Assembly: GCF_036898095.1 (NCBI RefSeq)
Contig: NC_090736.1
Location: 10,713,395 to 10,777,394, forward strand
Source: Palaemon carinicauda
Taxonomy: Eukaryota > Arthropoda > Malacostraca > Decapoda > Palaemonidae
Direction of reading: 5' to 3'
Length of the DNA stretch: 64,000 bases
The notes below the pieces were generated by a model that was given only the letters and a program-made list of their open reading frames with translations, did not search any database and was not told the DNA's origin. Shown one piece after another: positions 21,129 to 31,649 of the stretch. A program made the translations under genes and the position numbers. Each line of letters opens with the position of its first letter. The stretch's first letter is position 1.

Positions 21129-21461
21129 AAAAACATGTAAAAGTTTTAGGAAGACCAAGGAAGCTTTGGAGTAGTTGAGACATGAGAATTAAAAGGCACT
21201 AGAACAGTACACATAAATTCAGTATATATCCAAGATATGTAAAAGTGACAGTTTCTAAAGAGGGCCAGAGACACTACATTTTGTGTAGGCATATTAAATG
21301 GTTGAAGGGTTAGGCAAACTGTAATTGCAACCTGTATGTTATTTTAGTGAAAAATACTTGAACATTGCTTTATTTTGAAGTGAACGCCAGTCTTTTTTTC
21401 CAAGCAACCAATTCATTTTTTATTTCCTGAAGACTAATATGATACTTTTCTCTCCCTTCAG

Positions 21462-21770
21462 TCCTCCAAAGCCATCAAACAACTTAAAGCCCAACATCGA
21501 TTAATCTTGTCAGGAACTCCTATTCAGAATAATGTATTAGAGTTGTGGTCTTTGTTCGATTTCCTCATGCCTGGCTTTTTGGGTACTGAGCGTCAGTTCA
21601 TGGCGCGTTACTCGAAACCCATCCTTCAGTCACGTGATGCAAAAAGTTCAAGTAGGGAACAAGAAGCAGGAGTCTTGGCTATGGAGGCTTTGCATCGTCA
21701 GGTACTTCCATTTCTTCTGCGAAGACTCAAAGAAGACGTTCTTCAAGATTTACCGCCAAAGATTACCCAG
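21462..21770 (+). CDS. BTAF1: BTAF1 exon d: motif III and linker
   Basis: A 103-codon exon, phase 0 at both ends, between CTTCAG and CAG|GTAAGA. It opens SSKAIKQLKAQHRLILSGTP with IQNNVLELWSLFDFLMPGFL, giving motif III (SGTPIQNN). It then has the BTAF1-specific stretch SSSREQEAGVLAMEALHRQV and motif IV region LPFLLRRLKEDVLQDLPPK. Very high conservation indicates an active gene. Confidence 0.97.
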
Positions 21771-22633
21771 GTAAGACTGTAGTTCTGTAAATTCTCCAGC
21801 CACATCCACTGACTTTCGAATCAATTGTTCTTCATCCGTTTTTATTACATACCCAATCCATCACAATCTTAATTCACATTTTTTTTTTCTTTTTTTTCTA
21901 TCTTACTTCTCAACCAGTTCTTTCTTTATAATATGAATTTCACCATACTCCACCCACAAAGCTCAAGATTCTGAGATCACACCCTATCTCAAGATCTCTT
22001 CCAATTTTTTTGTCAGTGCTCTTGTTTATGCAGAATAGAGTATTACACTTTACATTTGAGTTATTTTTACTAATTTGATATATTTTATTCCTCAGTAAAT
22101 TTAGCAGTCTTTCTTTATTTTGTTCATGTTGCAGCAAATCTCTTGCTTCCCTCTGAACTTGTTTCATAGTTTTAATGTGTCTTCAAGGTAACAGAAATGT
22201 TTACCTTTTCTAAGACAAACTTGTTTATCAAAACGCTGTGCTTAGCTCATGTTGCTCAATTTCGTAGGACGTTTGTAAGTAAAATTTTAATTTCTTCAGA
22301 TTTAATTTTTTCTTATACCCATACCATTAAGATTGATAGTATTATAAGAGAGGGTTGTTTGCAATTTCCAATTCTAGGGACATTTCATACCATCCCAAAG
22401 CTCAGAGCCAGTTACCTTATTACTATATGTGTAATTATACAGCGGACAGAGGCTGACATCAAGCTGAACAATAGCAAGTATTAATGTTAATATAAGTACA
22501 GGTATTCATAAACTGTCATTACATAGAAAAAGAAACAGCAACTGGATGCACCTTGCATTTCTTGTAAGGAGAAGTTGACTTTATCTTAAGGGTTGATATT
22601 TTTATCTTACAGGTATTATTTTTTAAAGTTTAG
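21771..22633. other. BTAF1 intron before DIRS copy B
   Basis: AT-rich intron without recognised coding sequence. The DIRS terminal repeat begins about 22634. Confidence 0.5.
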
Positions 22634-22830
22634 TTGTTCCAACACAGAATACTTACCTAGAACTACTTTCTTAGGAGTTACTGGTAACTCTTTCCCAACC
22701 GACCAGAATTTTGTGTAGTTTACCCTATTCCCATTTTCTATGGGTGACCTCAGGCGGAGTGATATGCGCCCTGAGGCGACCCGAGGTCGGAGAGCGTGCT
22801 AGTTCAGGTCGTGCTCCTCAGTAAGTTTCT
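22634..22830. repeat. Left inverted terminal repeat, DIRS copy B
   Basis: Inverted match to 28891-29104. The outer end TTGTTCCAACACAGAATACT is mirrored by the first half of the ICR (about 28724-28770). Confidence 0.9.
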
Positions 22831-22969
22831 GGTCGCGACGTGATTCACATCTCGCTGCGCTCTCTCTTACCCAGTGCGACCCTTTGTGTTCACCACGTGG
22901 TTCCTGTGCCGGTATCCTTACCCCTTTCCCTTGTGTCCCTGTGTCTCTTGGTGTGTTAGTGTTTTCATT

Positions 22970-25431
22970 ATGGAGCATCCCCGCCGTTGCCCTGGGCCTG
23001 TGGCCGGTAAGTCTTGTGGGGCTTTCCTTTCAAAGTCCGAGGTTAACCCACACTCGCGTTGTTCGTCATGTAGGGGCAAGGTATGCACCCTTACCGCCAC
23101 GTGCTCGGAGTGCGAGTCGTGGGGCGAAATCCAGTGGGTCCTTTATGGGACTAAGAAGAAGAAGTCGGCCAAGAAATCGGCTACCGCGTCCTCTGCTTTG
23201 GTGTCTCCAGATGCCTCATCGGAACGCGGCTCCCTTTCATCTTCCCCTACCCAGAGTAGGGGACGAGGTAAGTCCGTTGCGGGGAAGCGGCCCATTGTCC
23301 TTCCCCAGGAGTCTGAATTACCTGTGGGGGAAGCTACGGATGTGATACAGGCATGTGTGGGGCCTGAGGGAAGTGCGGGAGTGTGTGTGGGAGACGAGGG
23401 CCTGGTGCCCGCAGGGCCCGTCTCTACCGAAGACCCTATGTGGGGGAAGTCAGGTACTACCTCTTCTCCCCCCATCTTGGGCATGTGTTTCAGGTACTTC
23501 GGCCGTGGGGGGGATGCCGAGAAAGGCCATTCGTCGAATTCGGACCCCGCTGTTTGGGATATTCCTAGAACACCCTGCAGGTCGCCCTTCAGGCTAGAAG
23601 AAGAGTTTGACCATTGGATCGCCTGGAAGAACGTTCCTCGGTCGCCCCCAGCGCCCTCGGCGATGCTTCCGCCCGTCTTCCTGCAGCCTGCGGAACCAGA
23701 GATTCGTCATGGAGTTCCCCCCATGGAATTGCACGTCTCAGGTGGTTCGGCTGATTCCCTCTCCTCCTCCTCGTCTTCCTCGTCCGCAGATTCATTGTCA
23801 TCAGAGGACGATACCAGGTCCGCGAGGAGGAAACGCGAGAGGTCCAGGAAAAAGAAGAAGTCCCGCTCCCGTTCAAGACAGAAGAAGAAGGAGTCCAGGC
23901 CATCTAAGAAGAAGGCGAAGAGGAGTAAGTCGAAGGATTGGGTGAGTATCACGGTGCCCCGGAGCGAGCTGTTTAAGGTCACCAAAGCCGTGGCCGCTTC
24001 CGGGTGGCTCCCTAGAGCCTCATCCTCACCGTCTCTCCCCTCCTTCTCTGCCTACGGACAAGAACCTCACCAAGGGAGGTCTTTCCAAGCTCCCCGTGAT
24101 GCGACTAAGTTGACGAAGGCCTCCGCTGCCCCTACTCTGCGGAGGGAGGCGCGCCATCAGGTAAAAGGCGTTACGCCAGCCACGGGCTCCTTGGCTGACT
24201 TCATTAAGCTCCAAGGGCACCCTACAGCCAGAGATATTCCCACAGATGCGAGGACAGCCACAGGGCAAGGTAATCCCATGACGGATACCTTCGCCTCTGC
24301 GGATCCGCCCGTGACACGGGCAGGCCCGTCCAACATTACCCCCCTCCCCCCCCCCCCCCCCCCCCCACCGTCACCGATGATACTCGTGCGGAGGGACTGG
24401 TGACAGAGGCCCTGGTTGAGGGAGGAGAGTGCTCGTCCGATGACATCTCCTCCTACCGCAAGGTGTTGGCCCTCATAAGGCGGCACCATCGGCTGGATGA
24501 ACCCATGCCCACCACTGAACAGGCCTGGCTCTCTGGACTTAGCAGGTTGGTGGAGAACCCTATACAGCAAAAGCCCTCCTTAGCTCTACCCTTAGCTCCT
24601 GACGTAAAGCTGGGTATGGAGCATATTGACAAATTCTTGGACGGCCTGGCGGACGCCCCTAGGAGTCAAAGTGCCTCGAAGCTGCTTCCAGGACTGAGGG
24701 CACAGAAGAGGTTTTACGCGCCGGAAGGTCGTCGGGGAGGACCCCGCGCAACGGAGACAGCCATCACCTCGTTGAACCAGGGTGCCGCTGAAGACAGAGC
24801 ATCCACGGCCCCTGTGTGTTTTTCCCCTTCGGAGACCTCCATGATGGAGGACATGGCCCAAGACTTAGTTTACGTGTCCTCCTGGTTGGACTGGTGTGCC
24901 TGCACGTTGGTTGGCTTTCAGTCCTCTCATGATTTGTCCCTACCAGAAAATCAAACCTTATTGAGAGAGCTGATTAGCTCAGGGGGCAAAGCCCTAAAAT
25001 TCTTATCCTATCAATCCCTCTCCCAGGCTACCAATTGGGTCCTGAGGAAGAGAGACACTATTCTCAGCAAATTAGTGAGAAAACTCCCTGACCGGGAAGC
25101 AAGAAAATTGAGAAATTCCTCGATCTGGGACAAGGCCATCTTTCGCCTTAAGTTAGTGGACGAGACGATGGAACGGGTGAGGAAGATGAAGGACGTGGGA
25201 GACCATAGACCTCCCCCAATGAGGCACCCACCTCACAGAAGACCCTCCGTGGACGCCCCTCACCCTTCCCGTTCATCCCCGGCCCAACCTAGAGGAGAAC
25301 CCCCTTCGGCTCCCTGGCTGCAAACAACTCGGCCCCCCCGTAGAGGTACCACAGCACCCCAGTCTAACTTTAGACCGTCCTTCGGGAACTCAAGAAGAGG
25401 TCGGTCCGGACGCCCCTCCAGAAGGAGATAG
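22970..25431 (+). pseudogene. Gag-like protein, DIRS copy B (frameshift at poly-C)
   Basis: The first part (frame 2) runs from ATG 22970 to a 21-C run at 24346-24366. The rest is in frame 1 to TAG 25431. I prefer ATG 22970 over the upstream ATG at 22874 because it places the Cys cluster at the N-terminus as in copy A. The cluster is Cys7, Cys16, His28, Cys31, Cys34, Cys39, Cys45, Cys48, with the PH-x2-C-x2-C-RGK-x-C-x5-C-x2-C spacing identical to A. A Ser-rich then Arg/Lys/Ser-rich tract follows (RKRERSRKKKKSRSRSR). The second part carries LVYVSSWLDWCACTLVGF and a Pro/Arg-rich basic tail. Function as nucleocapsid is inferred. Confidence 0.75.
24346..24366. repeat. Poly-C run in Gag B
   Basis: 21 consecutive C. 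The Gag frame shifts across it: upstream frame 2 would end at 24403, while the conserved downstream part is in frame 1. Replication slippage or a sequencing length error are both possible. Confidence 0.9.
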
Positions 25432-27345
25432 GAGGCGAGGCCCCTACTCCTACAGGAGCCTCAAGTAGGGGGATGCCTCAGACACTCTTGGCAAGCATGG
25501 CGGGATTACGGTGCGGATCCCTGGATGGTGACAATCCTGAGGGAAGGTTACAGACTACCCTTCTTAGCAGAACCTCCCCCACTTATTCCAGCCCTTCAGG
25601 CGGAGTGGTTGATACCCAAGGACCCCATGAAACGGGCAGCTCTGCAGGAACAAGTGTCATCCATGATCTCCAAGGGAGCGTTGGAACTAGTCGAAGAGCC
25701 CGGCCCAGGATTCTACAGCAGGCTCTTCCTGGTGGAGAAGGCGACAGGGGGATGGAGGCCGGTAATAGACCTGTCGGCCCTCAACAAGTTTGTGGCGAAA
25801 ACCGAGTTCAAGATGGACACTGCCAAGACAGTGTTGGCCGCCTTGAGGGAAGGGGACTTCATGATATCCCTGGACCTCAAGGGCGCCTACTTCCAAATCC
25901 CCGGTCATCCCTCCAGCAGGAAGTTTCTCAGGATAAAGTAGGATTCCCGAGTGCTACAATTCAAGACCCTTTGCTTCGGACTGTCGATGGCTCCTCAAGT
26001 GTTTACAAGAGTCTTCACGACGGTCTCCGTATGGGCACACGAGCAGGGCATCCGTCTGATCCGGTACCTGGACGATTAGTTGCTTCTTTCAGCCTCAAAG
26101 GAAGAATTGAAGGAACAGGGCGCGAGGTTACTTCGTCTCTGCGAGGAGTTGGGCATCACGGTCAACGTAGAGAAGTCCTAACTGATCCCCTCCACCAGGA
26201 TGACCTACTTGGGGATGGTCCTGGACACCCGACTAGTGAGAGCCTTCCCCTCGTTGGAGAGATTGGAGAACCTAGTGCGAGTTCTGCAACCCTTTCTGTT
26301 GGACCAACCCAGGAGGGCCAAGGATTGGCAGAGGTTGCTGGGCCACCTAGTGTCCTTGGAAAAGTTAGTGCCACAAGGGAGACTCAAACTTCGAGCGGTG
26401 CAGTGGAACCTGAAGGAACACTGGACCCAGGGGAGAAATCCCCACAAACTAGTTCCGGTCTCCCCAGAAACGAAGGTAGTCTTGCAGTGGTGGCACGACA
26501 GGAGGAACACCGAGAGGGGGATGCCCTTCGCACCCGACCCTACGGAAGTCCTATTGTTTACGTATGCGTCGAAGGAAGGTTGGGGCGCTCACCTACTCGA
26601 CCAATCGACAAAGGGAAAATGGTCGAGCGAGGAAGCAAAGCACCACATAAACGTGCTAGAGATGATGGCTGTGCTGAGGGCGAGTCAAGAACTCGTTCAT
26701 CTCCTCCGGGGGAACACAGTGGCGTTGATGTGCGACAACGCCACAGTAGTAGCCTACGTAAAGAAGAAAGGGGGTCTAAAGTCGAAAGAACTATGCTCGT
26801 TATCGACAGAACTTCTAGAATGGGCGGCAGAAGAAGGGATCGAGTTCACAGCAAGGTTCATCCCAGGAAAGAGGAACGTCCTGGCGGACGGCCTCAGCAG
26901 AGTAGGCCAGGTAATAGGGTCAGAGTGGACTCTACACCCAAGGATAGCTCAGTCAGTCATACTGAAGTGGGGTTCCCCAGTAGTAGACCTTTTCGCCACA
27001 CGTCTGAACGCCCAACTCCCCGTGTTCTGTTCTCCAGTCCCAGATCCGTCAGCGGCGTTCGAGGACGCTTCCCAACACCCTTGGGACGGCCTCAATGTGT
27101 ATGCCTTCCCCCCCCTTCGGAATGATACGACAAGTCCTCAACAAAGTGAGGACAACAGCCAACCTTCAGATGACTTTGGTCGGCCGGAGAGGGAGTGGTT
27201 CGCAGACCTAAAAGAACTGGCCCTTCTTCCTCCTTGGCCGCTCCCGGACAGGCCAGACCTTCTTCGTCAACCCCACTTCCAAAGGTTTCACGAAAACCCT
27301 CGGTCCCTCCACCTTCACGCGTGGAGGTTATCGAGCGGCCTCTGA
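25432..27345 (+). pseudogene. Reverse transcriptase / RNase H, DIRS copy B (three stops)
   Basis: Frame 1, the same frame as the end of Gag and separated from it only by the TAG at 25429-25431. Motifs: REGYRLPF, TGGWRPVIDLSALNKFV, SLDLKGAYFQIPGHP, FKTLCFGLSMAPQVFTR, then YLDD immediately followed by TAG (26077-26079) where A and C have Trp. Other stops are TAG 25939-25941 and TAA 26179-26181 (a Gln codon in A). The RNase H region is open: FTYASKEGWGAHL, LEMMAVLRASQEL and MCDNATVVAYV. FTYAS has Ala-Ser after Tyr, so the first RNase H Asp is missing. The end overlaps the recombinase start by about 150 bases in another frame. Confidence 0.88.
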
Positions 27346-28367
27346 AGAAAGATGGATTCTCATCGAGGACGGCGACGAGGATGTCGGGTTACTTAAGGGG
27401 GTCCTCTAACACTGTCTACCAAGCGAAATGGGCAGTCTTCTCGAAATGGTGCACTTCCCGGAATATCAAACCCTTGGGGGCCTCGATCCACGACGTGGCG
27501 GACTTCCTAGTGTATCTCTGGTACGATTTGGGCTCTTCCATTCCAGCAATAAAAGGAGTGAGGGCAGCGTTAGGTCAAGTCTTCCTCCTGAAGGGCATTG
27601 ACTTGGGAACCTCCCGGCACATCTCGATGCTCATCAGGAGCTTTGAGCAGTCATGCCCCCCACAGAAGGTGAGGGTACCGCAGTGGGATCTAGCCATAGT
27701 ACTCAAAGCCCTGTCAGAACCTCCCTTTGAGCCCCTCAAGGACATCCTGGATAAGGAGCTCACCCTCAAAACGGTCTTCCTCTTAGCCCTGGCTTCGGCG
27801 AAGAGGGTTAGTGAGTTGCACGGATTATCGTACGAGGTTTCACACTCAAAAGGATGGCGGGAGGCCTCGTTTAGGTTCGTCCCAAACTTTGTGGCCAAAA
27901 TGCAGAACCCAGCCTGTTGGGACCCTCAGTTCGAGGGCTTTTCGGTCCCAGCAATCCCTCGGTCGGACAACCCTAAAGACTTACTCTTATGCCCGGTCAG
28001 AGCAGTAAGAAAATACCTTGAAAGGACTTCCAGACTCCGACCTGAGATCAAGAGTTTATTTGTCTCGACCGGTCAGGTGAAGAAACCAGTCTCCAAGAAC
28101 TCAATCTCCTTTTGGTTACGACAGGTGATCAAGAGAGCTTATGATGCTTCGGGAACCCCTCTCCCAGGCAGGCCAAGGCCTCATGATATTAGGGGTCTAG
28201 GCACCTCCGTAGCGTTTGAGAAGAACATGGCCGTGGGCCAAATTCTGAAAGCGGGTACCTGGTCCAGACAGTCCACTTTCATGGAACATTACCTGAAGAA
28301 CTGCTCTAGGAAATCCTTGGACGGGTTCGCCCTTGGCCCAGTCATATCGGCCCTGCAAAAGATTTGA
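27195..28367 (+). CDS. Tyrosine recombinase (YR), DIRS copy B, intact
   Basis: 390 codons, uninterrupted from ATG 27195 to TGA 28367. The N-terminal core-binding part (VYQAKWAVFSKWCTSRNI, VADFLVYLWY, AIKGVRAALGQVF) leads to the catalytic domain (VFLLALASAKRVSELHGLSY). Active-site residues are Arg in AKRVSEL (about 27803), His-x-x-Arg in HDIRG (28182-28193), Trp in GTWSRQSTF and the nucleophile Tyr in EHYLKN (28290-28292). It is the only fully open protein of the DIRS copies here and could act in trans on related ends. Start is the first in-frame ATG after the stop at 27123-27125 and further stops up to 27170. Integration acts on circular DNA in the nucleus. Confidence 0.92.
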   Translation: MVRRPKRTGPSSSLAAPGQARPSSSTPLPKVSRKPSVPPPSRVEVIERPLKKDGFSSRTATRMSGYLRGSSNTVYQAKWAVFSKWCTSRNIKPLGASIHDVADFLVYLWYDLGSSIPAIKGVRAALGQVFLLKGIDLGTSRHISMLIRSFEQSCPPQKVRVPQWDLAIVLKALSEPPFEPLKDILDKELTLKTVFLLALASAKRVSELHGLSYEVSHSKGWREASFRFVPNFVAKMQNPACWDPQFEGFSVPAIPRSDNPKDLLLCPVRAVRKYLERTSRLRPEIKSLFVSTGQVKKPVSKNSISFWLRQVIKRAYDASGTPLPGRPRPHDIRGLGTSVAFEKNMAVGQILKAGTWSRQSTFMEHYLKNCSRKSLDGFALGPVISALQKI

Positions 28368-28723
28368 AGGTCGTGGCCCCAGGGAAACCGGGGGTGGTAA
28401 GCCATGAGACACATGTTCATCCCTTACCTTTCCCCCTTATCATCCTTCCCCTTACCCTTAATCCCCGGCGTGGGCGTGACTCAAGAGGCCCTGGCGGCCA
28501 GGATATACGTCTTCAGCAAGGAATACGTCTCAGAAGTAATGGTACAGAGGTAAGCCACTTAGACACTAAGTTAGTTTTTTGGGTAGTTTCCCCTATTTTC
28601 ATTCAGTTTTCTAGTAGGGGTCATCGGAACCTAGTTCCCCTTCGAGGTTCCCTTTTTCGCCCGCTCGTGCTCCTAACCTTCAGACCCTAGTCCCTGCAGG
28701 ACACTCCCTCCTTCTAAAGTTTA
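28368..28723. other. 3' untranslated region of DIRS copy B
   Basis: About 350 non-coding bases between the recombinase stop and the ICR. No ORF or repeat was recognised. Confidence 0.6.
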
Positions 28724-28828
28724 AGTCTCCTAAGAAAGTAGTTCTAGGTAAGTACTCTGTGTTGGAACAAATCTCAAATTTTTAAGTTATTTGTATTTTT
28801 CCTAACATACTTACCTAGAACTACTTTC
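28724..28828. repeat. Internal complementary region (ICR), DIRS copy B
   Basis: 28724-28770 (TCTCCTAAGAAAGTAGTTCT...GTTGGAACAA) is the reverse complement of the left outer end. After the 4-base spacer ATCT, 28775-28828 is the reverse complement of the right outer end (CAAATTTTTAAG...CTAACATACTTACCTAG). Confidence 0.92.
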
Positions 28829-28890
28829 GGGTTATGGCCCGCCCATCCTTCCCCGAGGGTCCTGCAGGGTTGAGGAGAACCCTTTTGCTA

Positions 28891-29104
28891 CGAAACTTAC
28901 TGAGGAGCACGACCTGAACTAGCACGCTCTCCGACCGCGGGTCGCCTCAGGGCGCGTATCACTCCGCCTGAGGTCACCCATAGAAAATGGGAATAGGGTA
29001 AACTACACAAAATTCTGGTCGGTTGGGAAAGAGTTTCCAGTAACTCCTAAGAAAGTAGTTCTAGGTGAGTATGTTAGGAAAAATACAAATTACTTAAAAA
29101 TTTG
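28891..29104. repeat. Right inverted terminal repeat, DIRS copy B
   Basis: Inverted partner of 22634-22830, with GTAACTCCTAAGAAAGTAGT and TTAGGAAAAATACAAATTAC at the outer end, finishing ...AAAATTTG at about 29104. Confidence 0.9.
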
Positions 29105-30247
29105 TGATTTATACTTTACTATATTCCTTCATGTTTTGAGCCCGTTTAGTATTGAATAAATGATTTTTCTAATGCTATTCATGTTGTTATATTGAATAGG
29201 AGTCCAAGATAATTATAATTCATTAAAGTTGGTACATAAAGATTTGGGTTTGTTCAGTCTCAATGGCTGTAACTTTTTTTTTTTCTTATGAATTACATCA
29301 TCATTGTGTTTATAATATGTTTTCTCTTTGCATTAGGATTGGCAACATTTACTCAGTTCTTTTCATGCATTTTGACTTTTTGACAGTATTTTTTTTAGAG
29401 ATCAGATTACCCAGGATGTACTCCCAAAATGACACTGTGTTTTCTCCTCCCATGGAAGCTATGGGAATATAGTGATTACTATGACAGGAGTAATTATTGT
29501 CCAATAAGGGTGAACACACTATGTTAAAAACTCTAGATGTATGGCATATTAAGAGATGCTGCTATCTAGTGACTTTTTATTTATGTTGTACCTCTTCATT
29601 TTATTCTCATTTTTATCCTTCAGAAGACAGAAAATGCCTTTATTGGACAATCTGCCAGCTTCTAGGTCAGGGCTATCAAAATAGCAAGGTCTAATGCATA
29701 ATGGAACTCTTTTGATCCTATGTCTACCTATTGGTTGATCATAGGATTAACTATTAAGATATAAAGTTCCTGCTTGGAGAGTTTCTAGCCTCAGAGCTGA
29801 CCTCTACTTCATTGCTTTTTCAACAGTTTAAGGAGATATTTTGTAGTCTACCTAGTTTGGATAAATGGTTTGAAAAAACTAAATTTGATAAATACATGTC
29901 CTAAAAGGACAAGTTAGAGGTAATGGCGAGTATCTATGTAAAAAGGACCTATATGTAAAAAATATTTTGAGAAGTGTAGGGCTATAATAACCAACAATAA
30001 TCTTCTCCAATACCTTTCTCTTTTATGGATGCATACTAAGTTTTATAGAAGTGACAATGAAACTTGATTTAAAAACTGATTTATCTGGATAAGTATGACT
30101 GTCAGGGGCAGAAGACTATTCAAATTACTTTTGCACTGGCTGTGTTTATGAATATTGGTGACTTTTGTTTCTGGTTTTTTGTTATTGTTATTTCGAGGAC
30201 CATTTTATTTTAAAGTTTTTAATTAAATGGGTCCTTTACCCTTTCAG
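29105..30247. other. BTAF1 intron, nothing recognised
   Basis: AT-rich sequence between DIRS copy B and exon e. It ends CCCTTTCAG, the exon e acceptor. No repeats or ORFs were recognised. Confidence 0.45.
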
Positions 30248-30397
30248 GATTATTATTGTGAGCTCAGCCCATTACAAGAACAACTTTATGAAGATTTTGC
30301 TCGTACACAGGCTAATCAAAACATCACTGATGCTTTGAGAATCCCTGACTTAGGTGGTGAAGAGTCTGCTCCTAAAGCACAGAGTCATGTATTCCAG
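30248..30397 (+). CDS. BTAF1: BTAF1 exon e: start of helicase C lobe
   Basis: 50 codons, phase 0 on both sides. DYYCELSPLQEQLYEDFART matches the start of the second RecA lobe in BTAF1. The middle (NITDALRIPDLGGEESAP) is the variable acidic linker, and it ends QSHVFQ before CAG|GTAAGA. Confidence 0.95.
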
Positions 30398-31014
30398 GTA
30401 AGAATATTGACGTCTCATTTTGTTGAAGTGCATTGTTAATTGCCTACTACTTCGTTTTAAAAAAAAAAAATTTTAAACCCAAATAAACCAAAATGCCTGC
30501 TGTGCTAAAATTCAATAATATCCTGCATTTTTTTTATTTATTAAGCTAGAGTTTTTATGTTAAGGAAAAAAAGGTGATGGACCAACAAGAAAATTGTATG
30601 GTCAAAGGAAAAATGTTTATAATTAGGGAATTCAGGTGTTTTGAGGAAGTTTATGGTAGATTTAGAGACAAATCTGAAATTGAATATAAATAGAATATGA
30701 ACACTAGATATATTAAAGCAATTATAAGTGCCTGGTAGAAAATCTGTATATCTATTTATTATACCCAAATGCAGATTGTTTATAAGTACTCTTACCAAAA
30801 TTAGGACACATTTCTTATTTGTTTATCCATTAACCTTTAATGATGGACATTTCATTTTATGAAGATACTGTATTTTACTTTTTAAACATTGGTTCTGTAT
30901 ATTTACTATAACTGTACTTACACACTGTTGCCTCATATTAGTCAATAAAATTTACTGTCTTTTCCAGAGTTAAGAATTGATAGTTTTTAATCTCTTATTT
31001 CATTTGTGTTACAG
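30398..31014. other. BTAF1 intron, nothing recognised
   Basis: AT-rich short intron with an A-run at 30459-30470 and acceptor TGTTACAG. No transposon was seen. Confidence 0.5.
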
Positions 31015-31163
31015 GCATTGCAGTATTTACGCAAAGTATGCAATCATCCAAAACTGGTTATCAAGCCTCAGCATCCAGAATATGAAAGAATGACTGCTAA
31101 ACTTAAAGAATCTAATTCTTCTTTGTCGGATATATCCCATTCTGCTAAACTTCCAGCTCTCAA
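31015..31163 (+). CDS. BTAF1: BTAF1 exon f
   Basis: Encodes ALQYLRKVCNHPKLVIKPQH and SNSSLSDISHSAKLPALK; the C-lobe LRKVCNHP motif is near universal in Snf2 proteins. It follows GTTACAG and ends CTCAA|GTATG in phase 2, the Lys codon being completed by exon g. Confidence 0.95.
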
Positions 31164-31350
31164 GTATGTAGCATGGCATTTAGTTTTGTAATGATCATTT
31201 CACAGTGGAAAAAGATGTAGGATTAGTGTTTCATAATTTCCTTTTCGTAAATGAAAGTCCAAAGTATGATGAGGCATAAAAATGCTGTATGGATCACCAT
31301 ATGTTTACAGTGAGTGCTATATGGAGAAAAGTTGCAAATGAACATGTTTA

Positions 31351-31490
31351 CCTGAGGTTACCCCTCATAGAAAACAGGACTAGGGTAAACTACACAAAAC
31401 TCTGGTCGGTTGGGAGGAGATCCCAGATACTCCTAAGAAAGTAGTTCGAGGTAAGTATTGTTAGGAAAAATACAAATTACTTAAAATTTG
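31351..31490 (+). repeat. Lone fragment of a DIRS family B terminal repeat
   Basis: Matches the outer 140 bases of the copy B right repeat: AGGGTAAACTACACAAAA, TCTGGTCGGTTGGGA, CTCCTAAGAAAGTAGTTC, TTAGGAAAAATACAAATTAC, ending AAAATTTG. Its left boundary is abrupt and no element body is adjacent. It differs from copy B at several sites, so it is an older insertion. Confidence 0.88.
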
Positions 31491-31649
31491 TGATGTTTGC
31501 CAAAACTTTAACAGATACATATATACTAAGGGAATCATATGATATACCACATCATCCACTAATAAAAAAAAGGGGTAGCTGTAGAGTTTTTTCTTCAGCG
31601 AGTGGAGGGATATTGGGATCCGCGCTACCAACTTGATCTTCTGCGTTGC

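Larger units (their letters stand above)
22634..29104 (+). mobile_element. DIRS-like retrotransposon copy B, full length (6.5 kb)
   Basis: A second DIRS family, diverged from A. Left inverted repeat 22634-22830, Gag 22970-25431, RT/RNase H about 25432-27345, tyrosine recombinase 27195-28367, ICR about 28724-28828, right inverted repeat 28891-29104. The terminal repeats share CCCATAGAAAATGGGAATAG and GAGCACGACCTGAACTAGCA in opposite orientation with few differences. It is GC-rich relative to the flanking intron. Gag has a frameshift at a poly-C run and the RT has three stops, while the recombinase is intact. Confidence 0.93.

Noticed and set aside
22874..22969. Longer Gag B start at 22874
   Set aside because: It adds a hydrophobic Cys-rich leader absent in copy A. 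ATG 22970 puts the zinc-like cluster in the same place as in A.
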